From Solidesulfovibrio magneticus RS-1 (GTDB lineage: Bacteria > Desulfobacterota > Desulfovibrionia > Desulfovibrionales > Desulfovibrionaceae): a stretch of DNA of 64,000 nt. Each line of letters begins with the position of its first letter. Within the stretch, counting starts at the first letter, position 1. Positions 7,219-16,133 of this stretch are shown in pieces. The stretch lies in contig NC_012796.1 in NCBI RefSeq assembly GCF_000010665.1, positions 3,129,501 through 3,193,500 of the forward strand, given 5' to 3'. The notes under the pieces were generated by a model. The model had not been told where the DNA came from and ran no database searches. It worked only from the letters and a program-made list of their open reading frames with translations. A program made the position numbers and the translations under genes.

Positions 7219-8901
7219 TTATCCGGCGGTCGGCAGGCGATGGTCGAGGGAACCGTTGGTAACGGCGGCAAAGAGCCAATGGGTGAAGCGGGCCAGACTG
7301 TCCGGGTCGCAGCCCCGGGACAGGGGATGGCGGGCGAGCAAGCGGTCCATGGCCGGCGGCAGGGCGGCCGGCCCCGCCTCGCCCGGCTGGCGGGCATGGG
7401 CGGCGAGCTTTTGCCCGACGAGATTGACGCCCCGGTCCAGGAGCAGTTGGAGCGGCATGGGGCAGGCCAGCTGCCATTCGAGGTCAATAAAACGCACGTC
7501 GCCTGTGGCCGGATGGCGCAGGACATTGCCGGGATGGGCGTCGAGCAGGCTGCCGGGCAGCCACGGTCCGGCCATAGAACCAGTATAGAGCTCCCGGCCC
7601 AGCTGGGCGCGGCAAAAGGCGACAAAGGCCTCGGCCGCCCCGGGCATGGCCGGTCTGGCCCGGGAGGCAGTCAGCTCCATCCACTCGGTGACCAAGCGGC
7701 CGGCCCCGACCGGATCGCCGTCTTCCACGGCGTCAAGCACCAGCTCCAGATAGCTGGCGTAGCCCAGGCGATACGACTCGGACGGCTTGACGCTCTGGCG
7801 GCCGGCGGCAAAGACGGCCGGCGGCAGGCCGTGGAGGTTTCGCCGGGTGACGGTGACGCCGCCCGCGCCGTCATCGACGAACCGCGTCATGGTCTGGAAA
7901 TGCGGTGGACAGGAGTCGGCGTTGACGGCCACGGCCAGGGTCGCCGCGTTGGCGGCCAGCAGGGGCGCGTCGGGGCTGGGCGCGGCCAGGACGAGAAAGG
8001 AATTCATGAAATGGCCGGCCACGCCGCCGGCCAGGGCCGAGCGCATAAAGGCCCGTTCGGTGAAAGCCGGTGCGGCCCGGCCGCCGGGATCGGCCGTGGG
8101 CAGCTCCAGCAGGGGCAAGGCGGCAAAGCCGGGCAGGCCAAGCGCCCGCTCGGACAGGACGCTGTCGGGCATCTTGTAATCCGGGGACGGAAAGTGCCAG
8201 CTTGTGGCGGCAAACCCGGCCCGGGCCAGCATGGCGGCCAGGGTTGGCCGGTCGAAGGTGCGCACGCCCGGGTTGCCGGGGTAGCCGTTTAGGCCGTCGT
8301 AGGGCCGGCCGGTATGGTCCTCGGGCAGGCCGGCCAGGTATTTGTGGCCCATGCGGTTTTCGATGGCCAGCACCAGGCAGCCGCTTGGGGCGAGATAGCG
8401 CCGGGCCTCGGTGAGAAGCTTGTGGTAGGGCTCGGGACCGTCCACGAAGGCCCCGGCGTATTCTAGAACACCCACCAGGGTGACCACGTCGAAGCAGCCG
8501 TTATAGGACAGCCCCACGGCGTTGGCCGTGACCACGTCCAGATTGGCGGCGTCCGGCAGGCGGGCCTTGATGACGGCGGCCCGGTCAGGCGAACCTTCCA
8601 CGGCGGTGACCGCGTGGGGCAGGCTGGTCAAGTGGGCGGTCAGCGCGCCGCAGCCGGCCCCGAGTTCCAGGATGCGCCCGGTGGGGCCGAAATCCAGCCA
8701 GGACAGCAAGGTCTTGCGGCGCGGCGAGAGATGGTAGCGCACGGCCCAGGGCGCGTCCTTGGGGTAGAGCTCGTATTCGTTGACCCTGCGGTCGCGAAAA
8801 AAACGCAACAGCCAGGCTTCCGAACCGTCGCTGTAGGCCACGGGCCGCCTGTCATCCGAAGCGTTTGGCTGGTCCTGGGATTCTTTTTCGTCGTCGGCCA
8901 C
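7219..8901 (-). CDS. Class I SAM-dependent methyltransferase with long C-terminal region
   Basis: A 560-residue cytoplasmic protein. The methyltransferase domain lies at about residues 60-260: motif I ILELGAGCGALTAHL, an acidic motif II in AVEGSPDRA, and FDVVTLVGVLEY as motif IV. The segment GHKYLAGLPEDHTGRPYDG is of a kind often found in surface-polysaccharide methyltransferases. The C-terminal half (from about residue 280) has no domain I can name, although the stretch DAHPGNVLRHPATGDVRFID looks like the ATP-site loop of aminoglycoside-phosphotransferase-like kinases (HPGN...FID). It starts 19 bases after the aminotransferase stop, suggesting co-transcription. Target unknown. Confidence 0.8.
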   Translation of the reverse strand: MADDEKESQDQPNASDDRRPVAYSDGSEAWLLRFFRDRRVNEYELYPKDAPWAVRYHLSPRRKTLLSWLDFGPTGRILELGAGCGALTAHLTSLPHAVTAVEGSPDRAAVIKARLPDAANLDVVTANAVGLSYNGCFDVVTLVGVLEYAGAFVDGPEPYHKLLTEARRYLAPSGCLVLAIENRMGHKYLAGLPEDHTGRPYDGLNGYPGNPGVRTFDRPTLAAMLARAGFAATSWHFPSPDYKMPDSVLSERALGLPGFAALPLLELPTADPGGRAAPAFTERAFMRSALAGGVAGHFMNSFLVLAAPSPDAPLLAANAATLAVAVNADSCPPHFQTMTRFVDDGAGGVTVTRRNLHGLPPAVFAAGRQSVKPSESYRLGYASYLELVLDAVEDGDPVGAGRLVTEWMELTASRARPAMPGAAEAFVAFCRAQLGRELYTGSMAGPWLPGSLLDAHPGNVLRHPATGDVRFIDLEWQLACPMPLQLLLDRGVNLVGQKLAAHARQPGEAGPAALPPAMDRLLARHPLSRGCDPDSLARFTHWLFAAVTNGSLDHRLPTAG

Positions 8902-8920
8902 GGGTCCGTCCTAGTTTCGG

Positions 8921-10090
8921 CTATTGCCGGGCGAACCATTCGGCCAGGCGGTCGCAGGCGGTGTCGATCTCGGCCGGCTCGGCTCCGTAGGACAGGCGAA
9001 GGCTTCCCTCGCCGCCCGGCCCGAAGCTGTCGCCCGGGATGGTAATGACCCGGGCTTCGCGAATGAGCCGCGTGGCCACGTCCATGGGCGCGCCCGGGAC
9101 CGGATAGCGGGCCATGATGTAAAAGGCTCCGGCCGGCGCGTTGTAGGCCAGGCCGTCAATGGCGTCGAGGCGGGCCATGATGCGCGCCCGGCGCTCCCGC
9201 AGGGCGTCGATGAAGCCGGCGTAGACCGCCTGGGGGCCGGTGAGCGAGGCCAGGGCGGCGATCTGGGAAGGGGTCGGGGCGCAGATAGCCGTACAGTCGT
9301 GGACCTTGAGCATCTGCCCCATGATCGGCTCCGGGGCAAAGGCAAAGCCCACGCGCCAGCCGGTCAGGGCGAAGCGTTTGGAAAAGCTGCCCACGGCCAC
9401 GAGGTTGTCGCGCAGCTCCGGCAGGCTGGCCAGGGAAAAGGCCGGCTCGTCATAGGCCAGGGCGTCGTAGGTGTCGTCGCAGATGATGGTCAGTCCGTGG
9501 GTCAAGGCGACCTCGGCCACGGCCAGCAGGTCGTCTTTGGCAAAGACCGCGCCCGTGGGGTTGTGGGGCGAATTGATGATAATCGCCCGGGTGCGATCCG
9601 TCACGGCGGCGGCCACGGCCTCGGCGTCCAAGCTCCAGTCCTGGCGGCGCAGGGGCACAAGGACGGGCTGGGCTTCGGCCAGGAGCACCTGTTCCACGTG
9701 GGAGGGATAGAACGGCTCGGGCACGATGACTTCGTCGCCGCGCTCGCACAGGCACAAAACGGCGCACAACAGCGCCTCCATGCCGCCCACGGTGATGGCG
9801 ATTTCCCGGTCCGGATCGGCGATGAGGCGTTTTTCGGCGGCCAGCAGATCGGCCACGGCCCGGCGCAGCTCGGGCATGCCGGGCTGGAGCGAGTACTTGC
9901 CGGCCGAGGGCTGGTCGGCCAAGGCCCGGCAGACGGCCTCGGCCACGTGGGGCGGGGTGGCGAACGACGGCACGCCCTGGCCCAGGGAGGCGCAGCCGCC
10001 GACCTCGCTGGCCAGCATGGGCATGAGCTTGGTGGCGGAAATCTTGATGTTCTTGGCGCGCTGGCTGAAGCGGTGGGAAAGACTTGTCAC
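8921..10090 (-). CDS. PLP-dependent aminotransferase, class I/II fold type I
   Basis: A 389-residue aminotransferase of the AspC/AAT fold. The PLP-binding lysine is K238 in GSFSKRFALTGWRVGF. The cofactor-contacting segment NSPHNPTG is at 174-181 and the aspartate that pairs with the pyridine nitrogen is in ICDDTYDALAY. R246 of GWRVG matches the usual fold-type-I pattern. Length and motifs are complete. The substrate could be aspartate, an aromatic or another amino acid, and the sequence does not decide. The methyltransferase gene follows after 19 bases. Confidence 0.9.
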   Translation of the reverse strand: MTSLSHRFSQRAKNIKISATKLMPMLASEVGGCASLGQGVPSFATPPHVAEAVCRALADQPSAGKYSLQPGMPELRRAVADLLAAEKRLIADPDREIAITVGGMEALLCAVLCLCERGDEVIVPEPFYPSHVEQVLLAEAQPVLVPLRRQDWSLDAEAVAAAVTDRTRAIIINSPHNPTGAVFAKDDLLAVAEVALTHGLTIICDDTYDALAYDEPAFSLASLPELRDNLVAVGSFSKRFALTGWRVGFAFAPEPIMGQMLKVHDCTAICAPTPSQIAALASLTGPQAVYAGFIDALRERRARIMARLDAIDGLAYNAPAGAFYIMARYPVPGAPMDVATRLIREARVITIPGDSFGPGGEGSLRLSYGAEPAEIDTACDRLAEWFARQ

Positions 10091-10255
10091 GACGGCTCCC
10101 TACGACATGCCCGGGCTTGTCGGCGGCCCGGGGAAAAAACGGCGCTGGCCGGGGCGGCAACAACGGCGGATGCCGTCGTTGCCAAGGGAAACGGGCAATC
10201 CGCCAAGACCACCCGGCGGCGAATACACAGCCCGTGCTGGGCGGCCGGGGCCGCT

Positions 10256-10633
10256 CTACTGCGGCACGGCAATCTTGGGATGGGACGAGGCCGGGGCCGG
10301 AGCCAGGGGCGGCGCGGCCAGGGCCTTTTCAAATTCGGCCACGGAATAGCCGGAAACGGCCCGGCCGTTGATCATGACCAGGGGCACGCCGCGGCCGCCG
10401 TAGCGTTTGAAGCGCATGTTGGCGGTGGCGTCCTTGTCGATGTCATACATCGTATAGGGAATGCCCTTGCCGTCGAAATAGGCCTTGGCCTTGGTGCAGT
10501 AGGGGCACCAGCTCGTAACGTACAGTTCGACGGTCGGGCCGGCGGCGCGGGCCGGGGCGGTGGCCGCAAGGACGGCCAGGACGAGGCAGGCGGCGGCAAA
10601 TCGGCCAAGGGCCGGGAAAACAATGCGGGGCAT
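10256..10633 (-). CDS. Exported glutaredoxin-like thiol protein
   Basis: A 125-residue protein with a cleavable signal peptide (ending near ATAPARA) followed by a glutaredoxin domain. The redox motif is CPYC at 43-46 in YVTSWCPYCTKAK, and the glutathione-site cis-proline is in RGVPLVMING. Export of a glutaredoxin-type domain suggests a periplasmic thiol-disulfide role, although glutathione itself may be absent. I start at ATG 10633, with GGAAG about seven bases upstream, rather than the TTG at 10660. The C-terminal tail is proline/alanine rich. It precedes the aminotransferase on the same strand with a 165-base gap. Confidence 0.85.
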   Translation of the reverse strand: MPRIVFPALGRFAAACLVLAVLAATAPARAAGPTVELYVTSWCPYCTKAKAYFDGKGIPYTMYDIDKDATANMRFKRYGGRGVPLVMINGRAVSGYSVAEFEKALAAPPLAPAPASSHPKIAVPQ

Positions 10634-10756
10634 GGCGTGCTTCCGGTTGGGGGTTGGCAATCACTGGTGGTAGCCGGGGGGAGCGGGCTGCGTCAAGCCG
10701 GGCGTGCTCACGGCGGCGGTTGCCGGGGCGGCACGGGAGGTGCTAGGGAGGCGCCC

Positions 10757-11206
10757 ATGCCGGGGTACAAGACGCATATCGTGGGCGCGGCGGCGGTGAC
10801 CGGCGGGGCGCTGGCCGCCACGTCGTGGCTGGGGGTCTATCGGCCCGGGTTCGAGACCATGGTCTGCCTGGGGCTTTTTTCCGTGTTGGGCGGGCTTTTC
10901 CCGGACGTGGACACCGATTCCAAGGGGCGGCGCATTTTTTACGGCGCGGCCCTGGTGGTGGACGCCTTTCTCATTTTCCGGGAGCAATACCGCTATGCGG
11001 CAGTGCTGGGCTTTTGCGCCCTGCTGCCGGCCATCGGCTCTCATCGCGGCTGGACCCACTCGTGGTGGGCGGCCTTGCTTATCCCAAGCTCCGTGCTGCT
11101 CGCGCCCATGCTGCTTCTCGGCCTGCCGTGGAAGCCCTTCCTGCCGTATTACGCGGCCACGGTGCTGGGCTATTTCTCCCACCTGCTGCTGGACCGCAAA
11201 TTCTAG
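10757..11206 (+). CDS. YdjM-like membrane-bound metal-dependent hydrolase
   Basis: A 149-residue integral membrane protein of the YdjM/DUF457 family, labelled as metal-dependent hydrolase. Conserved polar segments are an N-terminal H in YKTHIVGAA, the acidic GLFPDVDTDSKGRR, the histidine pair of GSHRGWTHSWWAA and the final SHLLLD. These His/Asp residues probably bind a metal at the membrane face. The ATG has GGGAG six bases upstream. A much longer frame is open through this region but upstream of 10757 it is only antisense to other genes. Substrate unknown. Confidence 0.85.
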   Translation: MPGYKTHIVGAAAVTGGALAATSWLGVYRPGFETMVCLGLFSVLGGLFPDVDTDSKGRRIFYGAALVVDAFLIFREQYRYAAVLGFCALLPAIGSHRGWTHSWWAALLIPSSVLLAPMLLLGLPWKPFLPYYAATVLGYFSHLLLDRKF

Positions 11207-11335
11207 CGTCGCGCCCCTTAAAAAAGACGAGATTTTTTCAGAAAAATCCGTGGCTTGGGTTTGTTACCCACGAAACGCCCTAGAGGCGCTTTCCGTGGAC
11301 GCGGCACGAGCGTCGTATCTCCCACGTCTTCATCC

Positions 11336-12178
11336 TTACGGCGTCAGGTGCAGGCCATCGACAAGGCCCTGGTACTGCGGCGTGGCGCGAAAGCTTTCAA
11401 TGGCGGCGTCGAGACGAGCCATTTCCCCGGGGCTGACGCCCAGGCCGCACATGATGTGGCGTCGTCCACCCAGGGGGGAATCGGCCAGACGCACGATCCG
11501 TACGTGCTTGCGCAAGGCGGGCTTGGAGGCAAATATCCAAGCCAGCTCCTCGGGTTCGACCAGCATGGCGTCCAGCCGGTCCTTGGCCAGCAGTTCGACC
11601 ATATGGGCCGTGTCGGCAAAACGCTTGGTCGCCGGATACGCAGCCAGGAGCTGGTCGTATTCAGCGCCATAGGAAAAGCCTTCGCGCAGGCCCCAGTGCC
11701 AGCCTGCGGCGAGCAGATCGGCCAGAAAGGGGCTGCAGGTCTCGGGCACGGACAACGTGGCGCGCACGGCCACGGCGGTGGGCTGGTTGCGGTAGAGGGG
11801 TTCGCTGAAGCGGGCAAAGGCCTCGCGTTCCGCGGTCTTGTACCAGCCCACGGCACAGGCCCGGCTCGGGCCATCCTTGAGCATGGCCACGACGCGGCCC
11901 GGCGGCATTTCGCGCACCGTCACGGGGATACCGGCCTGGGCAAAGACGGTCAGAGCCGTGGTGAGCAGAAAACCGCCCGAAGGCTGGCCATGTTGCAGTT
12001 GATAATAGGGAGGGCGGTCAAAGACGAGCAGCGACAAAGGCTCCTGGCTCTGTCCCGCTGTTGGCGTCAGAGCCGGGACCAGAAGAGCCAGCGCCGCCAA
12101 AACGGCACGCAACAGACGTCGCGGCTTGGTTTTTTTCGGGAATAACCGCGTTACAGTCCTTGGCGGCAGAGATTCCAT
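11336..12178 (-). CDS. Periplasmic solute-binding protein, family 3 type (SBP_bac_3)
   Basis: About 280 residues with an N-terminal signal peptide (RRLLRAVLAALALLVPAL...GQSQE) and a periplasmic type II binding fold. Segments such as LSLLVFDRPPYYQLQHGQPSGGF at the mature start and MVELLAKDRLDAMLVEPEEL near the C-terminus are typical of family 3 binding proteins. No permease or ATPase gene adjoins it, so it may be an orphan sensor or receptor-like protein rather than part of an ABC importer. I use ATG 12178 rather than the TTG at 12214; the choice is uncertain because the ribosome site (AAAAGGG) is close to the ATG. Confidence 0.75.
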   Translation of the reverse strand: MESLPPRTVTRLFPKKTKPRRLLRAVLAALALLVPALTPTAGQSQEPLSLLVFDRPPYYQLQHGQPSGGFLLTTALTVFAQAGIPVTVREMPPGRVVAMLKDGPSRACAVGWYKTAEREAFARFSEPLYRNQPTAVAVRATLSVPETCSPFLADLLAAGWHWGLREGFSYGAEYDQLLAAYPATKRFADTAHMVELLAKDRLDAMLVEPEELAWIFASKPALRKHVRIVRLADSPLGGRRHIMCGLGVSPGEMARLDAAIESFRATPQYQGLVDGLHLTP

Positions 12179-12331
12179 ATACCCTTTTGTTGCGAAAAAG
12201 GTGGCCAATGTCAAAGGGCGATTCTCCGTCGATACATGCTTGCATTTTGTCAGACCTAGTGCATAGATAAACAGTCAAGCCACTTTCCCGTCTCCACGAC
12301 GGCCCGCCGCGCTTAGGGGAGCGACGCCAGC

Positions 12332-13312
12332 ATGAGCAATACCAACATCCTCCTGGAATCCGGCACCAACGAACTTGAAATCGTTGAATTTTATTTGGAG
12401 GAACCCACCCCGTCCGGCAAGACCTACACCGGTTACTACGGGGTCAACGTGGCCAAGGTGCTGGAGATCATCCGCCTCCCCAAAGTCACGGAGATGCCGC
12501 AAACGCCACACCCCTGCGTGCTTGGCACCTTCAACCTGCGCGACAAGGTCGTGCCGCTGGTGGACCTCAGTCTGTGGCTCGGCAAGGACCGCTCCCGCAA
12601 CGCTTCCGACAAGGTGGTGGTCACGGAGTTCAACCGGGTGGTCAGCGCCTTTCGCGTCTCCGGCGTCACCCGCATCCATCGCCTCAGCTGGGAACAGATC
12701 GAACCGCCAAGCATCCAGGTGCAGACCTATTCCGGCAACTCGGTCACCGGCGTGGTCCAGCTCGACACCCGCGTAGTCTTCATCCTCGACATGGAAAAGA
12801 TCGTGGCCGACCTCAACCCGGAACTGGCCCTCAAGGAACTCGACGAGGTCGTCTTCGTCGAGCGCCAGAAGGAACTGCCGGACAAGGACATGATCTTCAA
12901 GGCGCTTATCGCCGACGATTCCACCACCATCCGCCGCATGATCGGCACCTCGCTGGAAAAAGCCGGCTTCGAGGTCACCCGCACCATCAACGGCCGCATC
13001 GCCTGGGACCAGCTCGTGGAATGGAAGGATGCCGCGACGAAGGAAAATCGGCCCATCACCGATTTCTGCCATATCCTCGTGTCCGACATTGAAATGCCGG
13101 CCATGGACGGCCATAGCCTCACCCGCAAGGTCAAGGAGGACCCGGTCCTCAAACGCCTGCCGGTGATCCTTTTTTCCTCGCTCATCACCGACAGCCTGCG
13201 CCACAAAGGCGAAGCCGTCGGGGCCGACGACCAAGTGTCCAAGCCCGAAATGCTCCAGCTCGCGGAAAAAGCCCGCGCCCTGGCCTGGGACCGCCTGGCC
13301 CACGGCGAATAG
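12332..13312 (+). CDS. cheV: Chemotaxis protein CheV (CheW domain fused to receiver domain)
   Basis: A 326-residue soluble protein. The CheW-like coupling domain occupies about residues 15-170, with VNVAKVLEIIRLP and LGTFNLRDKVVPLVDL as typical segments. A receiver domain follows from about 190: acidic pair in LIADDSTT, phospho-acceptor aspartate in LVSDIEMPAMDG, Thr/Ser in ILFSSLI and lysine in QVSKPE. CheV couples chemoreceptors to CheA, and phosphorylation of the receiver tunes the array. No other chemotaxis genes are nearby, so it is a stand-alone locus. A repeat of the dispersed hairpin family begins a few bases after the stop. Confidence 0.93.
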   Translation: MSNTNILLESGTNELEIVEFYLEEPTPSGKTYTGYYGVNVAKVLEIIRLPKVTEMPQTPHPCVLGTFNLRDKVVPLVDLSLWLGKDRSRNASDKVVVTEFNRVVSAFRVSGVTRIHRLSWEQIEPPSIQVQTYSGNSVTGVVQLDTRVVFILDMEKIVADLNPELALKELDEVVFVERQKELPDKDMIFKALIADDSTTIRRMIGTSLEKAGFEVTRTINGRIAWDQLVEWKDAATKENRPITDFCHILVSDIEMPAMDGHSLTRKVKEDPVLKRLPVILFSSLITDSLRHKGEAVGADDQVSKPEMLQLAEKARALAWDRLAHGE

Positions 13313-13320
13313 CAGAAATC

Positions 13321-13370
13321 AAGATGCCTCCGGCGGCGAGGACCTTACGCCCCCGGCCCCCGAAAGCGGT
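13321..13370 (+). repeat. Dispersed GCCTCCGGCGGC-box repeat, copy 3 (degenerate)
   Basis: AAGAT then GCCTCCGGCGGC is followed by a C-rich stretch, but the hairpin arms no longer pair well. It lies between the convergent cheV and antiporter genes, sense to cheV, nine bases after its stop. Confidence 0.65.
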
Positions 13371-13380
13371 AAAAGGGATG

Positions 13381-15111
13381 TCAGGCCGGGGCTGCTTCGG
13401 TCGTCTGGCCGGCCGACTCGAACAATTCCCGCCGCACCCGGTCGCGTTCACGGTCAATCTGCTCGGCGCTGGCCCCCAGTTCACGCAGGAGATACGTGGA
13501 CATAGCCAACGCCACCTCGCCCTCGCCGGAAAAAACCGCTTTCGCCCCTTCCTGGCGCAGCGCCTGGGCCTCGCGCAAGTAGCCGGCCCGGCTGACGATG
13601 CGTATCTCCGGCCGCAACTCCAGGGCGGCCTCCACAATCTCGCGCGCCGGCAAACCCGAGGCCGTGATAAAAAGGCTGGCCGCCGTCTCGACGCCGGCGT
13701 GGAGCAGAATCTCCCGGCTGGCCGCGTCGCCGTGCACCACCCGCTTGCCGGACGCGGCCAGGGCGCGCACGGTGTCGATGTTCATCTCCACCACCACCGG
13801 CTCAATGCCGTTATCGGCCAGAATACGGCACAGCGTGCTGCCAACCGGCCCATAGCCGACCACGATGGCGGACAAGCTGCCGCCGGCCGCCTCGGCCGCG
13901 TCTTCGGCCGTGGGCCGTACTGTCCGGCCCCGTCCCCGAGTCAGCCGCGCGGCCAGAGGGGCTACGCCCTGATACAGCCAGGGATTGACGAGGATGGAGA
14001 CCACCGAGGCGGCTACTAAAGCCGTGCCCGCTTCCTTGGGCAGGATGCCCAGGCTCGTGGCCAACGTGGCCAGGATAAACGAGAATTCGCCGATCTGGGC
14101 CAGGGCCGCCGAAACCGACAAGGCCACCGCCAGGGGCCGGCCCAGGGCCAGCACCACGATGAGAGCGGCTAGCGGCTTGCCCACAAGCACGATGGCCAGC
14201 GTCGCCAAGGCCAGGGGCCACTGGGCCGCCAACGCGGCCGGGTCAAGCAACATGCCCACGGACACGAAAAAGAGCACCGCAAAGGCGTCACGCATGGGCA
14301 TGGCGTCCGAGGCCGCCCTGGCCCCGAATTCCGATTGCCCGACGATCATACCTGCCAAGAAGGCTCCCAGGGCCATGGACGCCCCGAAAAAGACCGCTGC
14401 GCCGACAGCCAGCCCCAAGGCCGAGGCCAGCACAGCCAGGGTGAACAGTTCGCGCGACCCCGTGCGGGCGATGTGTCCGAAAAAGCGCGGCAACACGTAG
14501 CGCCCGGCCACGGCCGCCACGGCCACCAGGGCGAAAAGCTTGCCGCCGGCCACGGCCAGGGTCCGGCCCAGGCCGGCCTCCCCCGCCCCCGGGCCGTAAA
14601 GCGTGGGCAAAAGAACCAGCACCACGATGGTGAACAGATCCTCGACTATGAGCCAGCCCACGGCAATGTGGCCGGTCGGGGTGTGCAGGGCCTTGTTGTC
14701 GGCCAAGACGCGGGTCAGCACCACCGTGCTGGCCACGGAGATGGCCGTGCCGAAGACCGCCCCGGCCGTCCAGGACCAGCCCAGGGCGTGGGTGACCACC
14801 GTCCCCAGGACCGCCGAGGCCGCGATCTGAGCCACGGCCCCGGGCACGGCCACGCCGCGCACGGCCACCAGGTCTTTCAAATGAAAATGCAGTCCCACCC
14901 CGAACATGAGCAGGATGACGCCGAGCTCGGCGAACTGGTTGGCGATGGAGCCGTCGGCCACAAATCCCGGAGAAAACGGGCCGATGCAGTAGCCGGCCAC
15001 GAGATAGCCGACGATGGGCGACAGCGCCAGGCGCTTGGCCACAAGCCCCAGGGCCAGGGCAGCCACCAGACCGGCGGCCAGGGTCACGATCAGGTCCATG
15101 TCGTGCGGCAT
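13381..15111 (-). CDS. Monovalent cation:proton antiporter, CPA2/Kef type with RCK N domain
   Basis: A 576-residue membrane protein. About twelve helices form a Na+/H+ exchanger fold (SPIVGYLVAGYCIGPFSPGF; AELGVILLMFGVGLHF; EFGARAASDAMPMRDAFAVLFF). A TrkA-N/RCK nucleotide-binding domain follows (IVVGYGPVGSTLCRIL, a Rossmann G-x-G-x-x-G, and GDAASREILLHAG). This layout matches YbaL/KefB-type K+ efflux systems gated by ligand binding to RCK. I start at ATG 15111 because AAGGAGG lies just upstream; the open frame continues to a TTG at 15162. It is the divergent counterpart of another CPA2 antiporter at 16134 and is not a close copy of it. Confidence 0.9.
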   Translation of the reverse strand: MPHDMDLIVTLAAGLVAALALGLVAKRLALSPIVGYLVAGYCIGPFSPGFVADGSIANQFAELGVILLMFGVGLHFHLKDLVAVRGVAVPGAVAQIAASAVLGTVVTHALGWSWTAGAVFGTAISVASTVVLTRVLADNKALHTPTGHIAVGWLIVEDLFTIVVLVLLPTLYGPGAGEAGLGRTLAVAGGKLFALVAVAAVAGRYVLPRFFGHIARTGSRELFTLAVLASALGLAVGAAVFFGASMALGAFLAGMIVGQSEFGARAASDAMPMRDAFAVLFFVSVGMLLDPAALAAQWPLALATLAIVLVGKPLAALIVVLALGRPLAVALSVSAALAQIGEFSFILATLATSLGILPKEAGTALVAASVVSILVNPWLYQGVAPLAARLTRGRGRTVRPTAEDAAEAAGGSLSAIVVGYGPVGSTLCRILADNGIEPVVVEMNIDTVRALAASGKRVVHGDAASREILLHAGVETAASLFITASGLPAREIVEAALELRPEIRIVSRAGYLREAQALRQEGAKAVFSGEGEVALAMSTYLLRELGASAEQIDRERDRVRRELFESAGQTTEAAPA

Positions 15112-15219
15112 CAAGCCTCCTTGCCGCAACACGGAGAGCCGCCGCCGGATTGGGCGGCGCAAACGTCATGCTGCAGGGCGTTCAGCGGGCCGGGCCTGCC
15201 CGTCCCGCCAGGTTATCGA

Positions 15220-15417
15220 TCAGAGTTGCAGGAATTCCTTGCTGCCGCACAGCGGACAGCAGCTCCCGCCCGGATGTTTCGTGCCGCAGGAGGCGCAGGC
15301 CACTTCCACATCCCCGCCTTCGGGATGTTTTTCGCCGCACAACCGGCAATGGGTGAAATCCGGATCGTTTTCGGCCTGGCACTTGGGGCAGGTCCACGGG
15401 GCGCGCGGTTCGGACAT
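15220..15417 (-). CDS. Small double zinc-ribbon protein
   Basis: A 65-residue protein with two zinc-ribbon halves: CPKCQAENDPDFTHCRLCG and CASCGTKHPGGSCCPLCG, eight conserved cysteines in CxxC pairs. Such proteins bind structural zinc and may act as nucleic-acid or protein adaptors; no function can be named. The start at ATG 15417 gives MSEPRAPWTCPKC. It reads toward the antiporter gene, 108 bases upstream of its start, and could share its transcript. Confidence 0.8.
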   Translation of the reverse strand: MSEPRAPWTCPKCQAENDPDFTHCRLCGEKHPEGGDVEVACASCGTKHPGGSCCPLCGSKEFLQL

Positions 15418-15563
15418 GGCTGGCCTCCTGCGTGTTGCGCGGCGCTGCAAGGCCCGCGTTGGAGCCACCCTACCTGAAATTGTCGCCAAAAGCCAAGACG
15501 CCGCCATGTTTGCCGCGCACCGGCGCATTGACACCCCAGCCCGGCCTCCGGTAGGCCCTAACC

Positions 15564-16046
15564 ATGTACGACGCGCCGCCCTCCTCCGAGGCTGAACTCG
15601 CCGCTGGGCAGGCCAAACGCCTGCAAGAGGCGGTGGAGAGCCTTTTTGCCTGCTGTCAGACCCGCATTGCCCTGCAAAGCGAACGGTTCGGCCTGCCGCC
15701 GGCCGCCATGCGGGCGCTCATTGCCCTGGGCGAAACCCGCTATCTGGCCCCCGGCGAACTCGGCCGGCGTCTTGGCGTCACCAAAAGCCGCGTCACGGCG
15801 CTCACCGCCGACCTCACCCGCCGGGGCCTCATCGAACGCCGCCCCGACCCGGGTGACGCCCGGGTGACGCTTTTAAGCCTCACCCCGGCCGGCAAGCGCG
15901 TGCGCGAGGAAGTCCGGGAATTCCTGGCCGGCCTGTTCGCCGGCATGCTGGGCCATGTGGCCCCGGCCCAGCGCGAAGCCCTGCTCGCTTCCCTGGACAT
16001 GCTGCGTCGCTGCATGGACGCCGTACGCGCCGACATCGCCGGCTAA
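15564..16046 (+). CDS. MarR-family winged-helix transcriptional regulator
   Basis: A 160-residue dimeric DNA-binding protein. The winged helix-turn-helix lies at about 55-100 (LAPGELGRRLGVTKSRVTALTADL, then the wing RRPDPGDARVTLLSLTPAG). Flanking helices form the dimer interface. It reads in the same direction as the CPA2 antiporter starting 87 bases downstream, so antiporter control is the simplest guess, and divergent regulation of the zinc-ribbon gene is also possible. One early cysteine pair (FACCQ) might sense redox state, but this is speculative. Confidence 0.88.
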   Translation: MYDAPPSSEAELAAGQAKRLQEAVESLFACCQTRIALQSERFGLPPAAMRALIALGETRYLAPGELGRRLGVTKSRVTALTADLTRRGLIERRPDPGDARVTLLSLTPAGKRVREEVREFLAGLFAGMLGHVAPAQREALLASLDMLRRCMDAVRADIAG

Positions 16047-16133
16047 ACGCCGCCCCGCCCACCCTTTTCCCTTTAGGCCCCGCCCCCGACGAGGCACTTC
16101 ACAGCATTGCCCCTTTGGTTCATAGTGCCGTCC

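Noticed and set aside
8924-10756. Long upstream part of the frame that ends at 11206
   Set aside because: Only the last 149 codons match the YdjM-like protein; the earlier part is antisense to the aminotransferase and methyltransferase region.
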